Shown here in pieces: positions 1 to 9,613 of a DNA stretch of 10,358 nt. Location of the stretch: assembly GCA_027451305.1 (NCBI GenBank), contig DAIDJQ010000013.1:1-10358 (forward strand), given 5' to 3'. The notes under the pieces were generated by a model. That model saw only the letters and a list, made by a program, of their open reading frames with translations. It did no database searches and was not told the DNA's origin. Each line of letters begins with the position of its first letter. The first letter of the stretch is position 1. Source of the DNA: Cellulomonas sp. (GTDB lineage Bacteria; Actinomycetota; Actinomycetes; Actinomycetales; Cellulomonadaceae). The position numbers and the translations under genes are program-made.

Positions 1-332
1 AACTTCTTGTCGCGCAGCTCGCGACCGACCGGGCCGAAGATGCGGGTGCCGCGGGGCTCCCCGTCGTTCTTCAGGATCACCGCCGCGTTCTCGTCGAACT
101 TGATGTACGAGCCGTCGGCACGACGGCGCTCCTTGCGGGTGCGGACGACGACCGCCTTGACGACGTCGCCCTTCTTCACGTTCCCGCCCGGGATCGCGTC
201 CTTCACGGTGGCGACGATGACGTCACCGATGCCGGCGTAGCGGCGACCGGAACCGCCGAGCACGCGGATGCACAAGATCTCCTTGGCACCCGTGTTGTCG
301 GCGACGCGCAGCCGCGTCTCCTGCTGGATCAT
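1..332 (-). CDS. rplN: 50S ribosomal protein L14, 5' part (cut by window edge)
   Basis: L14 binds 23S rRNA on the subunit interface of the large subunit, next to L19, and contributes to intersubunit bridges. The 110 complete codons visible begin [18 protein letters not shown] and contain the L14 signature region around residues 50-80 ([19 protein letters not shown], then FDENAAVI). Family members are about 122 aa, so roughly 12 C-terminal residues lie beyond position 1. The ATG at 332-330 is preceded by AGGAG with 7 nt spacing, which supports this start. It follows rpsQ after a 131-nt gap, far larger than the gaps inside the S10 cluster. In E. coli rplN is the first gene of the spc operon, so this gap probably marks the same boundary. 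Identity is certain; only the missing 3' end limits the call. Confidence 0.98.
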   Translation of the reverse strand, partial: MIQQETRLRVADNTGAKEILCIRVLGGSGRRYAGIGDVIVATVKDAIPGGNVKKGDVVKAVVVRTRKERRRADGSYIKFDENAAVILKNDGEPRGTRIFGPVGRELRDKK

Positions 333-402
333 CTACCTGCTCCTGTCGTCTGGCGGGTTCTCGCCGGCCGCCTCACGGACGGACGAGCCTGGCCGAACGG
401 AT

Positions 403-455
403 AGTTGCCGTGATGCACACGTCGCGGACGGAGGACCGTCCACCCGTGGGCAACT
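403..455 (-). other. Composite stem-loop between rpsQ and rplN
   Basis: The spacer folds into a broken long hairpin: 403-409 pairs perfectly with 449-455 (AGTTGCC/GGCAACT), 418-421 with 445-448 (CACG/CGTG), and 426-431 with 436-441 (GGACGG/CCGTCC) around a 4-nt loop. An 8-nt bulge (410-417) and a small internal loop interrupt it, giving 17 base pairs in all. There is no T-run after it on the minus strand, so it is not a classic intrinsic terminator. It starts 8 nt after the rpsQ stop codon. A partial terminator, an RNA processing site or an r-protein target at the S10/spc boundary are all possible. The pairing is seen in the sequence; any function is inference. Confidence 0.5.
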
Positions 456-463
456 TGTGCTGC

Positions 464-754
464 TTACTTGGCCTTCTCGAGGACCTCGACCACACGCCAC
501 CGCTTGGTGGCGGACAGCGGACGCGTCTCCATGATGAGCACGAGGTCGCCGATGCCCGCCGAGCTCAGCTCGTCGTGCGCCTTGACCTTGCTCGTACGCC
601 GCATGACCTTGCCGTAGAGCGGGTGCTTCACCCGGTCCTCGACCTCGACCACGACGGTCTTCTCCATCTTGTCGCTGACGACGTAGCCCCGGCGCGTCTT
701 GCGGTACGCGCGGCGCTCGGACGTCGCCGTCGTCGACTCGTTCTTGGTGCTCAT
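464..754 (-). CDS. rpsQ: 30S ribosomal protein S17
   Basis: S17 is a primary 16S rRNA-binding protein with an OB fold that helps assemble the 5' domain of the small subunit. The 96-aa product shows the S17 core: [17 protein letters not shown] (about 23-39), [19 protein letters not shown] (44-62) and the family signature [13 protein letters not shown] (69-81). A Ser/Thr-rich N-terminal extension of about 15 residues precedes the core and makes it slightly longer than the E. coli protein (about 84 aa). The ATG at 754-752 has a GAGGA motif just upstream, and the stop is TAA at 466-464. It lies 7 nt after rpmC, within the same transcription unit, and is the last gene before the rplN gap. Confidence 0.98.
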   Translation of the reverse strand: MSTKNESTTATSERRAYRKTRRGYVVSDKMEKTVVVEVEDRVKHPLYGKVMRRTSKVKAHDELSSAGIGDLVLIMETRPLSATKRWRVVEVLEKAK

Positions 755-761
755 GCGATCC

Positions 762-1001
762 TCACTCGCTCGGGCTCGGGGCGGTCCGGATGCCGAGCTC
801 GCGCTCGCGCAGGATCGTGTAGATCCGGGCGATGTCGCGGCGGACGGCCTTGAGCCGACCGTGGCTCTCCAGCTGGCCGGTGGCCGACTGGAAGCGGAGG
901 TTGAACAGCTCCTCCTTGGCCTTCTTCAGCTCGGCGACGAGTCGCTCGTCGTCGTAGCCGTCCAGCTCGCTGGGCGCGAGGTCCTTGGTTCCGACGGCCA
1001 T
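762..1001 (-). CDS. rpmC: 50S ribosomal protein L29
   Basis: L29 is a small two-helix protein beside the polypeptide exit port, contacting L23 and helping form the docking area for nascent-chain factors. The 79-aa product has the expected helical hairpin: [27 protein letters not shown] (about 12-38), the short link [11 protein letters not shown], and the L29 signature [17 protein letters not shown] (51-67). A C-terminal tail (TAPSPSE) extends it past the E. coli length (63 aa). The ATG at 1001-999 overlaps the rplP stop by one base (TGATG), and a GGAGG motif lies 9 nt upstream inside rplP. This arrangement suggests that translation of L29 is coupled to that of L16. Confidence 0.98.
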   Translation of the reverse strand: MAVGTKDLAPSELDGYDDERLVAELKKAKEELFNLRFQSATGQLESHGRLKAVRRDIARIYTILRERELGIRTAPSPSE

Positions 1002-1420
1002 CAGCTGGCACCTCCCTCGCGGACCAGGAAACGGGTCTTCATCGGGAGCTTGTGCTGCGCGCGGCGCATGGCCTCACGAGCGAGCTCCTCGGGGACCCCG
1101 GCCAGCTCGAAGAGCACCCGGCCGGGCTTGACGTTGGCGATCCACCACTCCGGCGAGCCCTTGCCCGAACCCATCCGGGTCTCGGCGGGCTTCTTGGTGA
1201 TCGGACGGTCCGGGTAGACGTTGATCCAGACCTTCCCGCCACGCTTGATGTGACGGGTCATGGCGATACGCGCCGCTTCGATCTGCCGGTTGGTGAGGTA
1301 GGCGGGCTCGAGAGCCTGGATGCCGAACTCGCCGAAGGCGATCGCGGTACCACCGGTCGCGGCGCCGGAGCGCCCGGGGTGGTGCTGCTTGCGGTGCTTC
1401 AGCCTGCGCGGGACGAGCAC
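1001..1420 (-). CDS. rplP: 50S ribosomal protein L16
   Basis: L16 sits in the large subunit near the A-site tRNA elbow and is needed for late assembly and peptidyl-transferase function. The 139-aa product starts [19 protein letters not shown] and carries the L16 signatures around 58-71 ([14 protein letters not shown]) and 82-93 ([12 protein letters not shown]). The length is typical of the family. The start codon is GTG at 1420-1418, read from the conserved N-terminus; a GGAGG motif 8 nt upstream lies within the end of rpsC. Only 3 nt separate it from the rpsC stop, and its own TGA overlaps the rpmC start. Nothing in the sequence looks damaged. Confidence 0.98.
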   Translation of the reverse strand: MLVPRRLKHRKQHHPGRSGAATGGTAIAFGEFGIQALEPAYLTNRQIEAARIAMTRHIKRGGKVWINVYPDRPITKKPAETRMGSGKGSPEWWIANVKPGRVLFELAGVPEELAREAMRRAQHKLPMKTRFLVREGGAS

Positions 1421-1423
1421 GGC

Positions 1424-2239
1424 TCAGGCCTCCGTTCCGGTCTCAGTGGTGGTGTCCGACGACGGCGCGTCCGACTGCTCGGAGCGCTCGGGCCGACGCG
1501 CACCGGCGCGGGGACCGCGCTCGGGACGGTCGCCCCGGTCGGCACGCGGGCCGCGCGACGGACGGGGAGCCGCCGTCGCCTGCTCGCGGGCGAACTCCTT
1601 CTCGGTCACGTCGCCCTTGTAGACCCAGACCTTCACGCCGATGCGGCCGAAGGTGGTGCGGGCCTCGTGGAAGCCGTAGTCGATGTTGGCGCGCAGCGTG
1701 TGCAGCGGCACCCGGCCCTCGCGGTAGAACTCCGTACGGCTCATCTCCGCGCCGCCGAGACGGCCGGAGACCTGCACCCGGATGCCCTTGGCGCCGGCAC
1801 GCTGCGCGGACTGGATGCCCTTGCGCATGGCGCGACGGAACGAGACACGGCTCGCGAGCTGCTCGGCGATGCCCTGCGCGACCAGCTGCGCCTCGATCTC
1901 GGCGTTCTTGACCTCGAGGATGTTGAGCTGCACCTGCTTGCCGGTGAGCTTCTCGAGCTCGCCGCGGATGCGGTCGGCCTCCGCGCCACGACGCCCGATG
2001 ACGATGCCCGGGCGGGCGGTGTGGATGTCGACGCGGACCCGGTCACGGGTGCGCTCGATCTCGACCTTCGCGATGCCGGCGCGCTCGAGGCCCGTCGACA
2101 TCAGCTTGCGGATCTGCACGTCCTCGCGCACGTAGTCGCGGTAACGCTGACCCTGCTTGGTCGAGTCGGCGAACCACCGCGAACGGTGGTCGGTCGTGAT
2201 GCCCAGGCGGTACCCGAGCGGGTTGACCTTCTGTCCCAC
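1424..2239 (-). CDS. rpsC: 30S ribosomal protein S3 with long C-terminal tail
   Basis: S3 binds 16S rRNA in the small-subunit head and lines the mRNA entry channel, where S3-S4-S5 have helicase activity in E. coli. The 271-aa product begins [13 protein letters not shown]. It has a type-2 KH domain (about 38-106) with the GxxG loop in IGRRG (81-85), and the C-terminal S3 domain with [13 protein letters not shown] (131-143), which holds the basic residues matching those tied to helicase function. After about residue 220 comes a low-complexity tail: an Arg/Pro/Gly-rich half (226-252), then a Ser/Thr/Glu/Asp half (253-271). E. coli S3 is 233 aa, and tails of this kind are common in actinobacteria. 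The GTG start at 2239-2237 overlaps the rplV stop by one base (TAGTG), with GAAGGG upstream. Confidence 0.98.
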   Translation of the reverse strand: MGQKVNPLGYRLGITTDHRSRWFADSTKQGQRYRDYVREDVQIRKLMSTGLERAGIAKVEIERTRDRVRVDIHTARPGIVIGRRGAEADRIRGELEKLTGKQVQLNILEVKNAEIEAQLVAQGIAEQLASRVSFRRAMRKGIQSAQRAGAKGIRVQVSGRLGGAEMSRTEFYREGRVPLHTLRANIDYGFHEARTTFGRIGVKVWVYKGDVTEKEFAREQATAAPRPSRGPRADRGDRPERGPRAGARRPERSEQSDAPSSDTTTETGTEA

Positions 2240-2625
2240 TATCGGGCCCTTCCCTTCGTGCTCTGTGCGCTCGCCTGCTCGCGCTCGGCGACCACCACCG
2301 TGATGTGGCTCGTGCGCTTGAGGATGCGGCCGGCACGACCCTGCGCGCGCGGCCGGAACCGCTTCATCGTCGGGCCCTCGTCCACGAAGATCTCCGAGAC
2401 GTAGAGGTTCGCCTCGTCGAGCCGCGTGCTGGCACGCTTGGCCCCCTCGACCGCGTTCGCGATCGCGGACTCCACGGTCTTGAGGACCGGCTGGGCCGCA
2501 ACCTGCGGGGCGAACCGCAGCACGGCCACCGCCTCGCCGGCCTGCTTGCCACGGACGAGGTCCACGACGCGTCGGGCCTTCTGGGGCGTGACGCGGACGA
2601 ACCGCGCCTTCGCCATGGCTTCCAT
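2239..2625 (-). CDS. rplV: 50S ribosomal protein L22
   Basis: L22 binds 23S rRNA; its globular domain is at the surface and its long beta-hairpin lines the exit tunnel at the constriction with L4, a site affecting macrolides and nascent-chain stalling. The 128-aa product has the core [20 protein letters not shown] (7-26), the helix [14 protein letters not shown] (48-61) and the hairpin region [31 protein letters not shown] (about 82-112). A short polar tail follows. Two starts are possible: ATG at 2625 (MEAMAKARF) and ATG at 2616 (MAKARF). I chose 2625 because AGGA lies 5 nt upstream and because actinobacterial relatives usually begin ME-A. The 52-nt gap to rpsS is the largest inside the S10 cluster, and I see no clear signal in it. 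Confidence 0.97.
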   Translation of the reverse strand: MEAMAKARFVRVTPQKARRVVDLVRGKQAGEAVAVLRFAPQVAAQPVLKTVESAIANAVEGAKRASTRLDEANLYVSEIFVDEGPTMKRFRPRAQGRAGRILKRTSHITVVVAEREQASAQSTKGRAR

Positions 2626-2677
2626 CGCTGTCCTGCCTTCTGTCTGCGCCGTCAGGGCGTCGTCACCGACCCGGAGG

Positions 2678-2959
2678 TCAGCGGCGACGACCCTTCCGGT
2701 CGTCCTTCTCGTGGCCGCGGAACGTCCGCGTTGGGGCGAACTCGCCGAGCTTGTGGCCGACCATCGACTCGGTGACGAACACCGGCGTGTGCTTGCGGCC
2801 GTCGTGCACGGCGAACGTGTGACCGAGGAACTCGGGCGTGATGACCGAGCGGCGCGACCACGTCTTGATGACGTTCTTGCTTCCCGCCGCGTTCTGGACG
2901 TCGACCTTCTTCTGCAGGTGGCCGTCGACGAACGGGCCCTTCTTCAGGCTGCGTGGCAT
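2678..2959 (-). CDS. rpsS: 30S ribosomal protein S19
   Basis: S19 lies in the small-subunit head, pairs with S13, and contacts A-site tRNA and large-subunit bridge elements. The 93-aa product begins [15 protein letters not shown] and contains the S19 signature region [26 protein letters not shown] (52-77), followed by [16 protein letters not shown]. The length is normal for the family. The ATG at 2959-2957 has AGGAG 6 nt upstream. It is 12 nt downstream of rplB in the conserved order rplB-rpsS-rplV-rpsC, and the stop is TGA at 2680-2678. No oddities were seen. Confidence 0.98.
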   Translation of the reverse strand: MPRSLKKGPFVDGHLQKKVDVQNAAGSKNVIKTWSRRSVITPEFLGHTFAVHDGRKHTPVFVTESMVGHKLGEFAPTRTFRGHEKDDRKGRRR

Positions 2960-2971
2960 CTCAGGCTCCTA

Positions 2972-3808
2972 TCAGCGCTTCTTGCCGGTGCGCCGACGGC
3001 GCACGATGAGCTTGTCGCTCGGCTTGTTCGGACGACGGGTGCGGCCCTCCGGCTGACCCCACGGGCTGACCGGGTGACGACCACCGGAGGTCTTGCCCTC
3101 GCCACCGCCGTGCGGGTGGTCGATCGGGTTCATCGCGACACCGCGGACGGTCGGGCGCTTGCCCTTCCAGCGCATGCGGCCGGCCTTGCCCCAGTTGATG
3201 TTCGACTGCTCGGCGTTGCCGACCTCGCCGATCGTCGCGCGGCAGCGCAGATCGACGTTCCGGATCTCACCGGACGGCATGCGCAGCTGCGCGTACGGGC
3301 CGTCCTTGGCGACGAGCTGCACCGAAGCACCCGCGGAGCGGGCGATCTTCGCACCGCCGCCGGGCCGCAGCTCGATGGCGTGGATGATCGTGCCGGTCGG
3401 GATGTTGCGCAGCGGCAGGTTGTTCCCCGGCTTGATGTCCGCCGTGGCACCCGCCTCGACGACGTCGCCCTGGTTCAGCCGGTTCGGCGCGAGGATGTAG
3501 CGCTTCTCGCCGTCGGCGTAGTGCAGCAGCGCGATGCGCGCCGTGCGGTTGGGGTCGTACTCGATGTGCGCGACCTTGGCCGGCACGCCGTCCTTGTCGT
3601 GGCGCCGGAAGTCGATCACCCGGTAGGCCCGCTTGTGGCCGCCGCCGTGGTGGCGGGTGGTCACGCGGCCGGTCGAGTTGCGACCGCCCGACTTGGACAG
3701 CGGGCGCACCAGCGACTTCTCCGGCTCGGAACGAGTCAGCTCGACGAAGTCGGCCACGCTCGAGCCGCGACGGCCCGGCGTCGTCGGCTTGTACTTACGG
3801 ATTCCCAT
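2972..3808 (-). CDS. rplB: 50S ribosomal protein L2
   Basis: L2 is a primary 23S rRNA-binding protein needed for subunit joining and for forming the peptidyl-transferase centre. The 278-aa product begins [20 protein letters not shown] and shows the RNA-binding core (about 60-200: [35 protein letters not shown], then the KGYN-like second half). It also has the highly conserved [14 protein letters not shown] loop (226-239), whose first His appears to match the E. coli His229 region, and a basic tail ending RRRRTGKKR. The same frame stays open upstream to an ATG at 3889, but those 27 extra codons resemble no L2 and overlap rplW. The ATG at 3808-3806 has AGAGGA 8 nt upstream and gives the normal family length. 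Confidence 0.98.
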   Translation of the reverse strand: MGIRKYKPTTPGRRGSSVADFVELTRSEPEKSLVRPLSKSGGRNSTGRVTTRHHGGGHKRAYRVIDFRRHDKDGVPAKVAHIEYDPNRTARIALLHYADGEKRYILAPNRLNQGDVVEAGATADIKPGNNLPLRNIPTGTIIHAIELRPGGGAKIARSAGASVQLVAKDGPYAQLRMPSGEIRNVDLRCRATIGEVGNAEQSNINWGKAGRMRWKGKRPTVRGVAMNPIDHPHGGGEGKTSGGRHPVSPWGQPEGRTRRPNKPSDKLIVRRRRTGKKR

Positions 3809-3830
3809 GTCAGTAGTCCTCTCGGGCCGC

Positions 3831-4133
3831 TCAGCCGACCGGTCCGCCGAAGATGTCGATCGAACCCTCGCGGAGGGTGACGACCGCACGCTTCGTGGCC
3901 TTGCGGCGACCGATGCCGAACCGGGTCCGGCGGGCCTTGCCCTGCCGGTTGGCGGTGTTGACCGAGTCGACCTTGACGCCGAAGACCTGCTCGACGGCGA
4001 TCTTGATCTCGGTCTTGTTGGCCCGCGGGTCGACGAGGAACGTGTACTTGCCCTCGTCGAGCAGGCCGTAGCTCTTCTCCGAGACCACCGGGGCGATCAG
4101 GATGTCGCGCGGGTCCTTGCCGACGGTGCTCAC
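3831..4133 (-). CDS. rplW: 50S ribosomal protein L23
   Basis: L23 sits at the polypeptide exit and is the main docking point for trigger factor and SRP. The 100-aa product reads [21 protein letters not shown] after the start, followed by the conserved core [32 protein letters not shown] (29-60) and a basic C-terminal half ([23 protein letters not shown]). The start codon is GTG at 4133-4131, and GTGA there overlaps the rplD stop codon by 4 nt. AAGGAGG, the best Shine-Dalgarno match in the cluster, lies 7 nt upstream inside rplD. The frame remains open further upstream within rplD, but that extension has no L23 similarity. It is 22 nt ahead of rplB. Confidence 0.97.
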   Translation of the reverse strand: MSTVGKDPRDILIAPVVSEKSYGLLDEGKYTFLVDPRANKTEIKIAVEQVFGVKVDSVNTANRQGKARRTRFGIGRRKATKRAVVTLREGSIDIFGGPVG

Positions 4134-4795
4134 TTGGTCTCCTCCTTGGCGCGCGAGGTGCCTGCGAGGAACGCGTCGAGCGCACCCTGCGTGAACACCA
4201 CGTCGTCGCTGATGAGCACGTCGTAGGTGTTCAGCTGGTCGGAGACCAGCAGGTGCACCCGCTCGACGTTGCGCAGCGACTTCCACGTGATCTCGTCGAC
4301 GCGCTCGACGACCACCAGGACGTTCTTGCGGCCCGAGAGGTTGTCGAGGACGGCGATCGCGGCCTTCGTCGACGGCACCTCGCCCGGGGCGAACCCGGTG
4401 ACGACGTGCACGCGGCCGGCGCGGGCGCGGTCCGAGAGAGCACCGCGGAGCGCCGCGGCCTTCATCTTCTTCGGGGTCCGCTGGCTGTAGTCGCGCGGCG
4501 TCGGTCCGTGCACGACGCCACCGCCGGCGAACTGCGGTGCACGCGTCGAGCCCTGGCGCGCGCGGCCGGTGCCCTTCTGCTTGTACGGCTTCTTCCCGCC
4601 ACCGGACACCTCGCCACGAGTCTTCGTGGAGTGGGTGCCCTGCCGTGCCGCAGCGAGCTGCGCGACGACGACCTGGTGGATCAGCGGGACGTTGGTCTGC
4701 ACGTCGAAGACGGCGCCGGGCAGGTCAGCGGTGCCGGCCTTGTTGCCCTCGGCGTCCAGGACGTCGACGGTCAGCGTGTCACTCATCGTGGTCAC
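4130..4795 (-). CDS. rplD: 50S ribosomal protein L4
   Basis: L4 binds 23S rRNA and sends an extended loop into the exit tunnel opposite L22. In E. coli it also represses its own operon by acting on the S10 leader; whether it does so here is unknown. The product of up to 221 aa shows the tunnel loop [31 protein letters not shown] (about 68-98) and the C-terminal domain with KNVLVVVE (157-164) and [27 protein letters not shown]. Two starts compete: GTG at 4795, overlapping the rplC stop as GTGA, and ATG at 4786 (MSDTLTV). GAAGGG lies 3 nt before the GTG and 12 nt before the ATG, so spacing does not settle it. I kept the overlapping GTG because rplW uses the same arrangement. Confidence 0.95.
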   Translation of the reverse strand: MTTMSDTLTVDVLDAEGNKAGTADLPGAVFDVQTNVPLIHQVVVAQLAAARQGTHSTKTRGEVSGGGKKPYKQKGTGRARQGSTRAPQFAGGGVVHGPTPRDYSQRTPKKMKAAALRGALSDRARAGRVHVVTGFAPGEVPSTKAAIAVLDNLSGRKNVLVVVERVDEITWKSLRNVERVHLLVSDQLNTYDVLISDDVVFTQGALDAFLAGTSRAKEETK

Positions 4796-5451
4796 GCACC
4801 CTTCACAGCGGTACGCACGAGGACCACGCCGCCCTTGGGGCCGGGGACGGCGCCCTTGACGAGCAGCAGACCCCTCTCGGCGTCGACCGCGTGCACGGTC
4901 AGGTTCTGAACGGTCAGCTGGGCGTGGCCCATCCGACCGGCCATCCGCATGCCCTTGAACACCCGCGACGGGGTCGATGCCCCACCGATCGAGCCGGGCT
5001 TGCGGTGGTTGCGGTGCGAACCGTGGGACGAGCTGACGCCCTTGAAGCCGTGACGCTTCATCACACCGGCGGTGCCCTTGCCCTTGGTGGTGCCGGAGAC
5101 GTCCACCGACTGGCCCGCCTCGAAGGCGGTCGCAGTCAGCTCCTGGCCGAGGGAGTACTCGGCGGCGTCCGGCGTGCGGATCTCGGCCACGTGCCGGCGG
5201 GGGGTGACCCCGGCCTTCTCGAAGTGGCCCTTGAGCGGCTTGGTGACCTTGCGCGGGTCGATCTGGCCGTAGGCCAGCTGCACCGCGACATAGCCGTCGG
5301 CCTCAGCGGAGCGCACCTGCGTCACGACGTTCGTGCCCACCTCGACGACCGTGACGGGGACGAGGCGTCCTGCCTCGTCCCACACCTGGGTCATGCCGAG
5401 CTTGGTCCCGAGGAGCGCCGTGACCGGGCGAGCGGTCTGCTGGGTTGCCAT
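4792..5451 (-). CDS. rplC: 50S ribosomal protein L3
   Basis: L3 binds domain VI of 23S rRNA early in assembly, and its extended loop reaches close to the peptidyl-transferase centre. The 219-aa product begins [26 protein letters not shown]. It contains the extension [20 protein letters not shown] (119-138) and the loop [23 protein letters not shown] (153-175), then the C-terminal barrel strand [13 protein letters not shown]. The E. coli loop carries a Gln methylated by PrmB (context GQNQTPGKVFKG); here the aligned stretch is [12 protein letters not shown], without Gln. The ATG at 5451-5449 has AAGGA 9 nt upstream. It is 22 nt downstream of rpsJ, and its stop overlaps the GTG of rplD. Confidence 0.98.
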   Translation of the reverse strand: MATQQTARPVTALLGTKLGMTQVWDEAGRLVPVTVVEVGTNVVTQVRSAEADGYVAVQLAYGQIDPRKVTKPLKGHFEKAGVTPRRHVAEIRTPDAAEYSLGQELTATAFEAGQSVDVSGTTKGKGTAGVMKRHGFKGVSSSHGSHRNHRKPGSIGGASTPSRVFKGMRMAGRMGHAQLTVQNLTVHAVDAERGLLLVKGAVPGPKGGVVLVRTAVKGA

Positions 5452-5473
5452 GAAGATCAGTCCTTCCCAGCGA

Positions 5474-5782
5474 TCAGAGCTTGATCTCGATGTTCACGTC
5501 CGCGGGCAGGTCGAGACGCATGAGCGAGTCGACCGCCTTCGGCGTGGGATCGATGATGTCGATGAGCCGCTTGTGCGTGCGCATCTCGAAGTGCTCGCGG
5601 CTGTCCTTGTACTTGTGGGGCGACCGGATGACGCAGAAGACGTTCTTCTCCGTCGGCAGCGGCACCGGGCCCACGACCTGCGCACCAGCTCGGGTCACCG
5701 TGTCGACGATCTTGCGCGCCGAGCTGTCGATGACCTCGTGGTCGTAGGACTTGAGCCGGATGCGGATCTTCTGTCCCGCCAT
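5474..5782 (-). CDS. rpsJ: 30S ribosomal protein S10 (NusE)
   Basis: S10 is part of the small-subunit head. As NusE it also joins NusB in antitermination and bridges NusG to the ribosome. The 102-aa product begins [28 protein letters not shown] and has the signature [17 protein letters not shown] (52-68) and the C-terminal strand [13 protein letters not shown]. The length is normal. The frame is open 31 codons further upstream, but that stretch ([10 protein letters not shown]...) does not resemble S10 and covers the leader hairpin, so the ATG at 5782-5780 is preferred. Its Shine-Dalgarno is weak: the best candidate is a purine run at 5806-5794, with 11 nt between it and the ATG. This is the first gene of the S10 cluster, preceded by a 380-nt non-coding region. 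Confidence 0.98.
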   Translation of the reverse strand: MAGQKIRIRLKSYDHEVIDSSARKIVDTVTRAGAQVVGPVPLPTEKNVFCVIRSPHKYKDSREHFEMRTHKRLIDIIDPTPKAVDSLMRLDLPADVNIEIKL

Positions 5783-5839
5783 GGCGTCGTCTACTTCTCT
5801 CTCTTCGAAAACCGGTCCGTCCGACCCCCGCACTCGGGC

Positions 5840-5858
5840 GTGTCGCATTGAGCGACAC
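5840..5858 (-). other. Leader stem-loop upstream of rpsJ
   Basis: A perfect 7-bp stem, GTGTCGC/GCGACAC, closes a 5-nt loop (TCAAT on the minus strand). It is the most regular hairpin in the leader and ends 57 nt before the rpsJ ATG. The sequence after it on the minus strand is G/C-rich (CGCCCGAGTG) with no T-run, so it does not look like a standard terminator. It may serve as an attenuator element or a protein-binding site; function is inference. Confidence 0.5.
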
Positions 5859-6010
5859 ACTCTTGCGCTGCGCACCGTCAGGTACGAGGTCAGTGGTTGC
5901 GGTCGAGCCCCTCACCGCCGAGTGACCCCGGGGTCCGTGGGCTCTCCACGTCGTCGCGCCCACCTGTCTGCGGCGCGCGAGCGCACCACACCCCAGCGGG
6001 CAACCCCGAC

Positions 6011-6040
6011 AGTCTGCCAGACGTATCCCCGATCCACCAA
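6011..6040 (-). promoter_or_regulatory. rpsJ: Tentative S10-operon promoter
   Basis: On the minus strand a TTGGTG (6040-6035) stands 18 nt before CAGACT (6016-6011). These give partial matches to the -35 TTGACA and the -10 TAnnnT. It would start transcription near 6004 and give a leader of about 220 nt. The -10 overlaps the short palindrome GTCTG-C-CAGAC (6012-6022). A promoter is expected here, since a strong terminator-like hairpin ends tuf just upstream. The exact choice is weak, and other registers cannot be excluded. Confidence 0.3.
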
Positions 6041-6094
6041 ACCCGTCCCGCGGGCACGGTGCAGCGAGTGGCGGACGTGCTGAACCAGGGCACG

Positions 6095-6133
6095 CGAAGG
6101 GCCCGGGTGCGGCGTACGCACTCGGGCCCTTCG
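6095..6133 (-). terminator. Terminator-like hairpin after tuf
   Basis: The arms 6095-6105 and 6123-6133 pair perfectly over 11 bp (CGAAGGGCCCG/CGGGCCCTTCG). After one mismatch another 5 bp (6107-6111/6117-6121) close a 5-nt loop. The hairpin begins 29 nt after the tuf stop on the minus strand. No T-run follows (CGTGCCCTGG), as is common for the stem-only terminators predicted in GC-rich actinobacteria. It most likely ends or weakens the str-operon transcript before the S10 promoter. Confidence 0.75.
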
Positions 6134-6162
6134 TGGTCAGACCGGCCCCGAAGGGCCTGAGC

Positions 6163-7356
<1,194 letters not shown>

Positions 7357-7361
7357 TGGGT

Positions 7362-7375
7362 GTCCTCCTCAGGAC
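7362..7375 (-). promoter_or_regulatory. tuf: Small hairpin over the tuf Shine-Dalgarno
   Basis: On the minus strand the bases GTCCT-GAGG-AGGAC can fold into a 5-bp stem with a 4-nt loop. The loop plus the 3' arm contain the tuf ribosome-binding sequence GAGGAGG, so folding would partly hide it. An upstream copy of GGAGGAC (7433-7427) could pair with the same GTCCT arm and free the site. The stem is short, so this may be chance. Confidence 0.3.
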
Positions 7376-7392
7376 TTGGTAGAGATTGCCCG

Positions 7393-7419
7393 TCGTCGCC
7401 TACGAACGGTAGCCGACGA
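7393..7419 (-). other. Stem-loop in the fusA-tuf spacer
   Basis: TCGTCG/CGACGA (7393-7398/7414-7419) and CTAC/GTAG (7400-7403/7409-7412) pair around one mismatch and close a 5-nt loop, for 10 bp in total. No T-run follows on the minus strand (CGGGCAATCTC). It sits midway between the fusA stop and the tuf start. It could be an mRNA processing site, a partial terminator or a 5' stabilising stem of a separate tuf transcript. I found no convincing promoter in this spacer. Confidence 0.4.
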
Positions 7420-7478
7420 GCGCGCTGTCCTCCGGGTCGGGTGTGTTGCTGGAACTGCAGGGGTTCGACCCTCGGGAC

Positions 7479-9581
<2,103 letters not shown>

Positions 9582-9613
9582 GTTGTGTACGCCCCTTGTC
9601 GGTTGGCTCGGGT

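Larger units (their letters stand above)
5783..6094 (-). promoter_or_regulatory. Non-coding S10 promoter and leader region
   Basis: No gene is visible between the tuf terminator and rpsJ. On the minus strand the stretch holds a tentative promoter (6040-6011) and then a leader of about 220 nt with several self-complementary elements: 5954-5959/5975-5980 (6 bp, TCGCGC/GCGCGA), the 12-bp perfect palindrome GACCCCGGGGTC at 5924-5935, 5899-5903/5914-5918 plus 5905-5907/5911-5913 (5+3 bp with a one-base bulge), the short palindrome at 5864-5874, and 5840-5846/5852-5858 (7 bp). None is followed by a T-run on the minus strand. In E. coli the S10 leader is the site of L4-mediated control; here only the presence of structure can be claimed. 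Confidence 0.6.

Noticed and set aside
1052..3880. Two long plus-strand open frames (450 and 484 codons) opposite rplP to rplB
   Set aside because: Both cross several true gene boundaries on the minus strand and show biased, repetitive composition without motifs, as expected from third-position GC bias.
3809..3889. In-frame N-terminal extension of L2 (27 codons)
   Set aside because: It overlaps the rplW 3' end, is unlike any L2, and the ATG at 3808 has a good ribosome-binding site and gives the family length.
5783..5875. In-frame N-terminal extension of S10 (31 codons) as a leader peptide or longer protein
   Set aside because: The extension does not resemble S10, runs through the leader stem-loop, and normal 102-aa length is reached from the ATG at 5782.
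7455..7475. tRNA T-arm-like string (GGGTTCGACCC) between fusA and tuf
   Set aside because: The 5-bp stem around a 7-nt T-loop does not form in the required register, and no acceptor, anticodon or D arm is found nearby.
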